Shown here: piece after piece, positions 60,150 to 64,000 of the stretch
How the letters are laid out: each line of letters starts with the position of its first letter
Numbering within the stretch: the first letter of the stretch is position 1
Assembly: GCA_017979445.1 (NCBI GenBank)
Contig: CM030715.1
Coordinates: 31,307,756-31,371,755 of the forward strand
Reading direction: 5' to 3'
DNA length: 64,000 nucleotides
Source: Akebia trifoliata
Taxonomy: Eukaryota; Streptophyta; Magnoliopsida; Ranunculales; Lardizabalaceae
Program-made: the position numbers and the translations under genes
The notes under the pieces: generated by a model
Database searches by the model: none
Told to the model about the DNA's origin: nothing
The model's input: the letters and a program-made list of their open reading frames with translations, nothing else

Positions 60150-60884
60150 ATGAAGATGGTTTGGTGTCCCGAAACTGCAACAAAAGTTTACATCGATACC
60201 GTTAAATCTGTAAGTATTGATCCTTCAGATATCAACCCAAATCAATCAAATATTCAATTTCTAACAATTGGGTTTTTTTATTTACAGTGTGAGCTTTTCG
60301 AAGAATCAAGTGTAGCAGAGTTAGTTTCAGCCATGGCAGGAGGATGGAAGGCTCAGATGATAGTTGAAACATGGTACCGTGGTGGGGTGATCTCAACAAG
60401 TATTGGTCTAGCTGTAGCCAGCCGACACACGTGTGGAAGACACGTGTGTGTTGTACCTGATGAACGGTCGAGATTGGAATATGTAGAAGCTATGATTGGG
60501 GCTGGGATGTCTCCACCAGAGGTTATTGTGGGAGAGGTTGAAGAAGTGATGAGTGGGTTATTGGGTGTAGATTTCCTTGTTGTGGATTGCCGGCGCAAAG
60601 ACTTCGCTAGAATACTTAGACTTGCTAAAATGAGCCACCGTGGCGCAGTTTTAGTTTTCAAGAATGTGAATCCGAAAGTTAATTCGGGTTTTAGATGGAG
60701 AAGTGTTCTTGATCGTGGGACACGTGTTGTTCGCTCAGCGTATCTTCCTGTTGGTAAAGGGTTGGATATTCTACACGTGGCAACTGGTGGTGCTGATGGT
60801 AGTTTGAGTTCTGGTAAGGGTGGTAGTAGATGGGTCAGGCATATCGATCACCAATCTGGCGAAGAACACGTTTTTCGAAGATGA
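60150..60884 (+). CDS. DUF1442 family protein, two exons
   Basis: Exons 60150-60209 and 60288-60884: 218 residues, start MKMVWCPETATKVYIDTVKS, then CELFEESSVAELVSAMAGGW. Family-typical blocks follow: IVETWYRGGVISTSIGLAVA, GRHVCVVPDERSRLEY, VDFLVVDCRRKDFARILRLA, GAVLVFKN, RGTRVVRSAYLPVGKGLDI, and the end WVRHIDHQSGEEHVFRR. Proteins of this plant family (At2g45360/At3g60780 type) have a Rossmann-like alternating pattern, but no proven reaction that I can state. The 78-base intron (GTAAGTATTG...TTTACAG) contains no in-frame stop, so unspliced DNA shows a misleading 319-codon ORF from 59925. The first ATG of the spliced form, 90 bases after the TATA box, fits homologues. Confidence 0.93.
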   Translation: MKMVWCPETATKVYIDTVKSVSIDPSDINPNQSNIQFLTIGFFYLQCELFEESSVAELVSAMAGGWKAQMIVETWYRGGVISTSIGLAVASRHTCGRHVCVVPDERSRLEYVEAMIGAGMSPPEVIVGEVEEVMSGLLGVDFLVVDCRRKDFARILRLAKMSHRGAVLVFKNVNPKVNSGFRWRSVLDRGTRVVRSAYLPVGKGLDILHVATGGADGSLSSGKGGSRWVRHIDHQSGEEHVFRR

Positions 60885-62080
60885 TTTCGAGTTGGGAAAT
60901 ATATATTTATATATATATTTTTGTATATATATGAAGAGCGTAACTTAATTGGTAAATTAATTTCTTTTTTTTTTTAATTTAATGCGCTTCTTTGTAAATT
61001 TTCCTGAAAAAAAAAAAAGAAAAAAAAGGCAGAAATGATGTGATAGTGAGTCAATTTTTATTTTTTTTAGAGTTCGAATTGGATGATCTTGATATATGTA
61101 AAATTCGAAAGAAATTAATTTCTTTTGTCGCTTTTGAGGATGATTTCTTATTTGATATTTTAGATTTTTTGAAAAATTCTCAACTTGACTACGCTATTCA
61201 AACTCCCGTGAAGGAAAAAAAAATTGGTTAATCGAATGTAGTCGATTTTCCTTCACGTTATGCATCAGAAAAGTAACTTAGGATTTTTCCATGTTTCAAT
61301 TAGATTTAAAACAAAAAGAGAAAAAAAAAATGAAAAAAGTGTGAACAAGAGAAAGTAAAGCACAATCGCCGAAATTAGCTTTATATGACATCCTTACAAA
61401 TCAGCTTCCACTTAAAAATAATCTTCAAAAAGAAAATCATTTAAGATCGATATGATGGAAGAGAAGAAAATGATTTTAAAGATAAATTGTCATGGAAAAA
61501 TGGATTCTAACATTACTTTAGAAATTTTCTAAAAAGATGATTATTATTGTGTTTTTTTAAAAGTTTCAAAGGTAGGAGTGATCGGGAGAATGTAACATTA
61601 GAAAATGAAAAAAAAAAAAACATTTTTAGGGTTTGAAAAATGAATAATTATGAAACAGATCCTCTGTAGTGCGTTTTCTCTATAGTTTTGTGTAGTGGAT
61701 ATTGACGGTTGAAGGAGTGCCACATCATAAAGACACAAAAACCCGTCCATTTAAAAATGGAAGTTTGGGGACTTTTCATTTATAAATCATTAGATTATCT
61801 TCATAAATTGGTTTTTTTTTTTTTTTTAAATCTGATCTAGACAATGATCCATACATGCTTCGAGGTGTTAGTTTTTCTTTTCAAGTGTCAATCTTTCCCA
61901 TTTAAAATCCACTAGAGGGAACTACAGGAAAAAGTACTACAGAGGATCACCTCCCGACAATTATACATTCGAAGATCACATTTTTTTAGGGGAAAAAAAT
62001 CTTTTATACCATCATACAAATCTTGAAAATCTTTAATGATGTATTGAGAGTATTTTATAACTACCTAATTTCTTACTTTT
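60885..62080. other. 3' flank and AT-rich intergenic DNA
   Basis: A TA-rich 3' UTR, poly(A)-like runs (61007-61027, 61608-61620) and no gene. The short ORF 61040-61231 has no supporting features. Confidence 0.45.
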
Positions 62081-62248
62081 CTTTTGAGTCGTGTTGGAGT
62101 GATCTCAATTCATACTTTGCTGATGTAGAGTTACGCACATAACCATAGATGCTTTTCAATCTTATCTTAATGAAAAGCATATATGGTTTCGTACACACCT
62201 CCACATCAGCAAAGTATGAATTGAGGTCATTCCAGCACAACTCAAAAG
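62081..62248. mobile_element. Fold-C inverted-repeat element, nearly perfect hairpin
   Basis: 168 bases: left CTTTTGAGTCGTGTTGGAGT, right ATTCCAGCACAACTCAAAAG, with arms of about 75 bases that include TCAATTCATACTTTGCTGATG and its inverse. Related to 10703-10853 and 63163-63330. Confidence 0.75.
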
Positions 62249-62449
62249 AAAAAGAAGAAATTCAGTAGTTATAATATGTTCTCAATAGGTCATTAACCAA
62301 CTTGTCTCCTATTGTAAATTAGGATGAAAGAACTCCGATAACTCGATGATGGGAGAAGAAAAAAACAATTCAATTTAGGTTTGGGAAACATATTGGATAC
62401 AATTTTATTAGAGTCCAACTATTCTTCATAAGATAGTGAGGTGAAAAAA

Positions 62450-62595
62450 TGCCTTACTAAGCCTCATCCACCGTCAAAACGACCTTGAGATGAATAAAAC
62501 ATGTCCTCGAGATTAGTTGCAAATCTCATGATCTTGTTTTGCTCTTTCTGAAGCCTTTTTGACCTTGGATGAGGCTTAGTAAGGCCTTTTTAGTC
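62450..62595. repeat. inverted repeat GCCTTACTAAGCCTCATCCA
   Basis: GCCTTACTAAGCCTCATCCA (62451) and GGATGAGGCTTAGTAAGGC (about 62566) are inverse, about 25 bases each with a ~95-base loop. Worn MITE or simple hairpin; no gene near. Confidence 0.45.
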
Positions 62596-63162
62596 TAAAG
62601 AAAGGATTTCTCATTTATTATCCTCGATAGAGACAAACTTAATTCATCGAAATCTTATCTTACTCCAAAGCCACATCTTCTGTGATTGAAAATGTGTTCA
62701 TATATCCATGAAAAAATAATTTTGAGGAACAAAGAATTTTGAAGTTCATTCATGGGGGACGAAAAAAGACTTTGAAGTCGTGTTTGGGAAGAGTACTCGA
62801 TACAATTTTAATCATCCGAAAAGGAACAAACTTAATTCATCATAATTGAAGTCTATCTTATCCCAAAAGATTTTGGATCGGCATAGTTATTCCTGTTTTT
62901 CCATTCAATTATATCCAAAGTCACACCTTTTGTCATTGCAAGTGCATTCAAAATCATCTTTTCGTTAGGTAAAAATGCATCTTTAAAAAAAAAAAAAAAA
63001 AAATTATGTCAATCCTGAGAAAATAAGAACTGGTCTATAAGAAAGTTTTGTTTTATTTCGACCATCAGTTTGATGAAAAGGTTCAACCGTAGATTAGGAT
63101 TAGAGAAGTCCTTTCATTATCAACAACGTAACAAGGAAAATTCCATAGAAAAACATTTAAGT
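62596..63162. other. AT-rich intergenic DNA
   Basis: Poly(A) run at 62984-63002; nothing else recognised. Confidence 0.4.
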
Positions 63163-63330
63163 AACATTAAAATTGACATCGATTCTCACATTACTGATGT
63201 GGATGTGTGTTTAGAACCATAGTTGATTTTCATCGAGATACGAGTGAAAAACATCCATGGTTATGTGTGCACCTCCACATCAGCAATATGAGAATCGATG
63301 TCAATTTAATATTACTCCAGCACGACTCAA
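63163..63330. mobile_element. Fold-C element, left end truncated
   Basis: TTGACATCGATTCTCACATT and its inverse ATATGAGAATCGATGTCAAT form the stem. The right side continues with ACTCCAGCACGACTCAA, the Fold-C outer end, while the left outer end is missing. Confidence 0.65.
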
Positions 63331-63615
63331 TTTCATATATAAAGTTGATGAGACTATTCTTCATGCATTAATAATTAGCAGTTTAGGCATTTTGTTCTCT
63401 CTTTTTTTTCTTTTCTTTTTTTTAACAAAAAGCTGTTTGAATTGAAGTTGTTGGAGAGCATCTTCTTCAAAAACTTTCAATTTAAGTCGAAAGAATGCTT
63501 CACTTGTTGTTTCAATACAACTACCTAAACATCCTAAAATCTTCATTCAAGGCAATGTTTTGGCCAAGAGAAAAAAAATGAAACCTCCTTACTAATATAT
63601 TTTCAAATTTCTGAT
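63331..63615. other. AT-rich intergenic DNA
   Basis: T-rich run near 63403-63422; no gene. The two short ORFs on opposite strands lack any signal. Confidence 0.4.
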
Positions 63616-63619
63616 TTTA

Positions 63620-63947
63620 GCCAAAATTATAAGCCCTAAAAGAGCTAAACATTGTGTCAAATATTTTTTTAAATAAGGCATAGAGATCATCCTCACAAAA
63701 AATCAGTCAATTCTGAAATTTCTAACCTTAGTTGACAAGTTGAAAAATCGTGGACCATCCGACTTTTTAAACCACTTTTGATGGGGTTAGAAGTTTCAGA
63801 ATGAACTTATTTTTGGTGAGAATGATCTCTCCTCGTCATGAAAATCATCCTCACAAAAAATCAACACATTCCAAAACCTCTACCCATACATTGAAAAAAT
63901 GTTTGGCACAATGTTTGATTTTCTTTAGGGCCTCTAAACGTCAACCT
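63620..63947. mobile_element. Fold-A element, GGCCCTAAAGAG subtype, worn
   Basis: Carries AAGCCCTAAAAGAGC, spacer AAAAATCGTGGACCATCC, hairpin words GATCATCCTCACAAAAAATC and right end AGGGCCTCTAAACGTCAACC followed by TATATATAG. The left end is decayed. Confidence 0.7.
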
Positions 63948-64000
63948 ATATATAGATCATTCAGATTCCACAGATCCAACCGATTAGGCCTGGTACCATC

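Noticed and set aside
60353..60661. 102-residue minus-strand ORF
   Set aside because: Antisense shadow of the DUF1442 exon with no domain of its own.

Overview
This window is nuclear DNA from a flowering plant. The coding parts are spliced (GT-AG introns, conserved exon phases) and encode plant proteins. The AT-rich space between them is full of small non-autonomous transposons. I cannot name the species. No bacterial operon, CRISPR array, rRNA or tRNA gene was seen.

Layout. (1) 0.5-0.9 kb: a decayed LINE reverse-transcriptase tail on the minus strand. (2) 1.06-2.71 kb: the last four exons of an IBA57/YgfZ-like mitochondrial Fe-S cluster assembly factor, whose first exon lies left of the window. 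(3) 5.25-7.43 kb: a complete cytosolic ribosomal protein S13 (uS15) gene whose last 34-base exon sits behind a 1.4-kb intron; a dead copy of that exon lies at 15.9 kb. (4) 11.0-32.8 kb: three copies (A, B, C) of a tRNA 2'-phosphotransferase gene (TPT1/KptA). B and C come from a recent ~9.3-kb direct duplication (19193-28415 and 28416-37846) joined at a 4-base microhomology. Copy C lost exon 1 and now lies behind a duplicated 5' leader of the next gene. (5) 38.46-44.06 kb: a seven-exon nucleotide-diphospho-sugar transferase-like gene with a signal peptide and a DSD motif. (6) 44-59 kb: no gene found; this part holds a solo LTR, a decayed set of three ~2-kb direct repeats, and several inverted-repeat elements. 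(7) 60.15-60.88 kb: a two-exon DUF1442 gene. (8) 61-64 kb: AT-rich DNA with more inverted-repeat elements.

The most unusual content is a family of fold-back elements, called Fold-A here. Most copies carry two internal hairpins around a short spacer, bracketed by outer inverted repeats that begin GGG. Subfamilies share the core but have different outer ends. Most sit inside (TA)n tracts. One copy has a perfect 9-base target duplication and matching empty sites in the paralogous introns. Another is present in one arm of the 9.3-kb duplication and missing from the other. Other elements with readable target duplications are two hAT-like elements (one carrying gene-like exon sequence), two CACTA-like mini-elements and one solo LTR.

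The genes are unrelated housekeeping functions (Fe-S assembly, translation, tRNA repair, glycosylation, unknown) and do not form a pathway. What links them is the duplication, which copied one gene and put the copy behind the leader of its neighbour.
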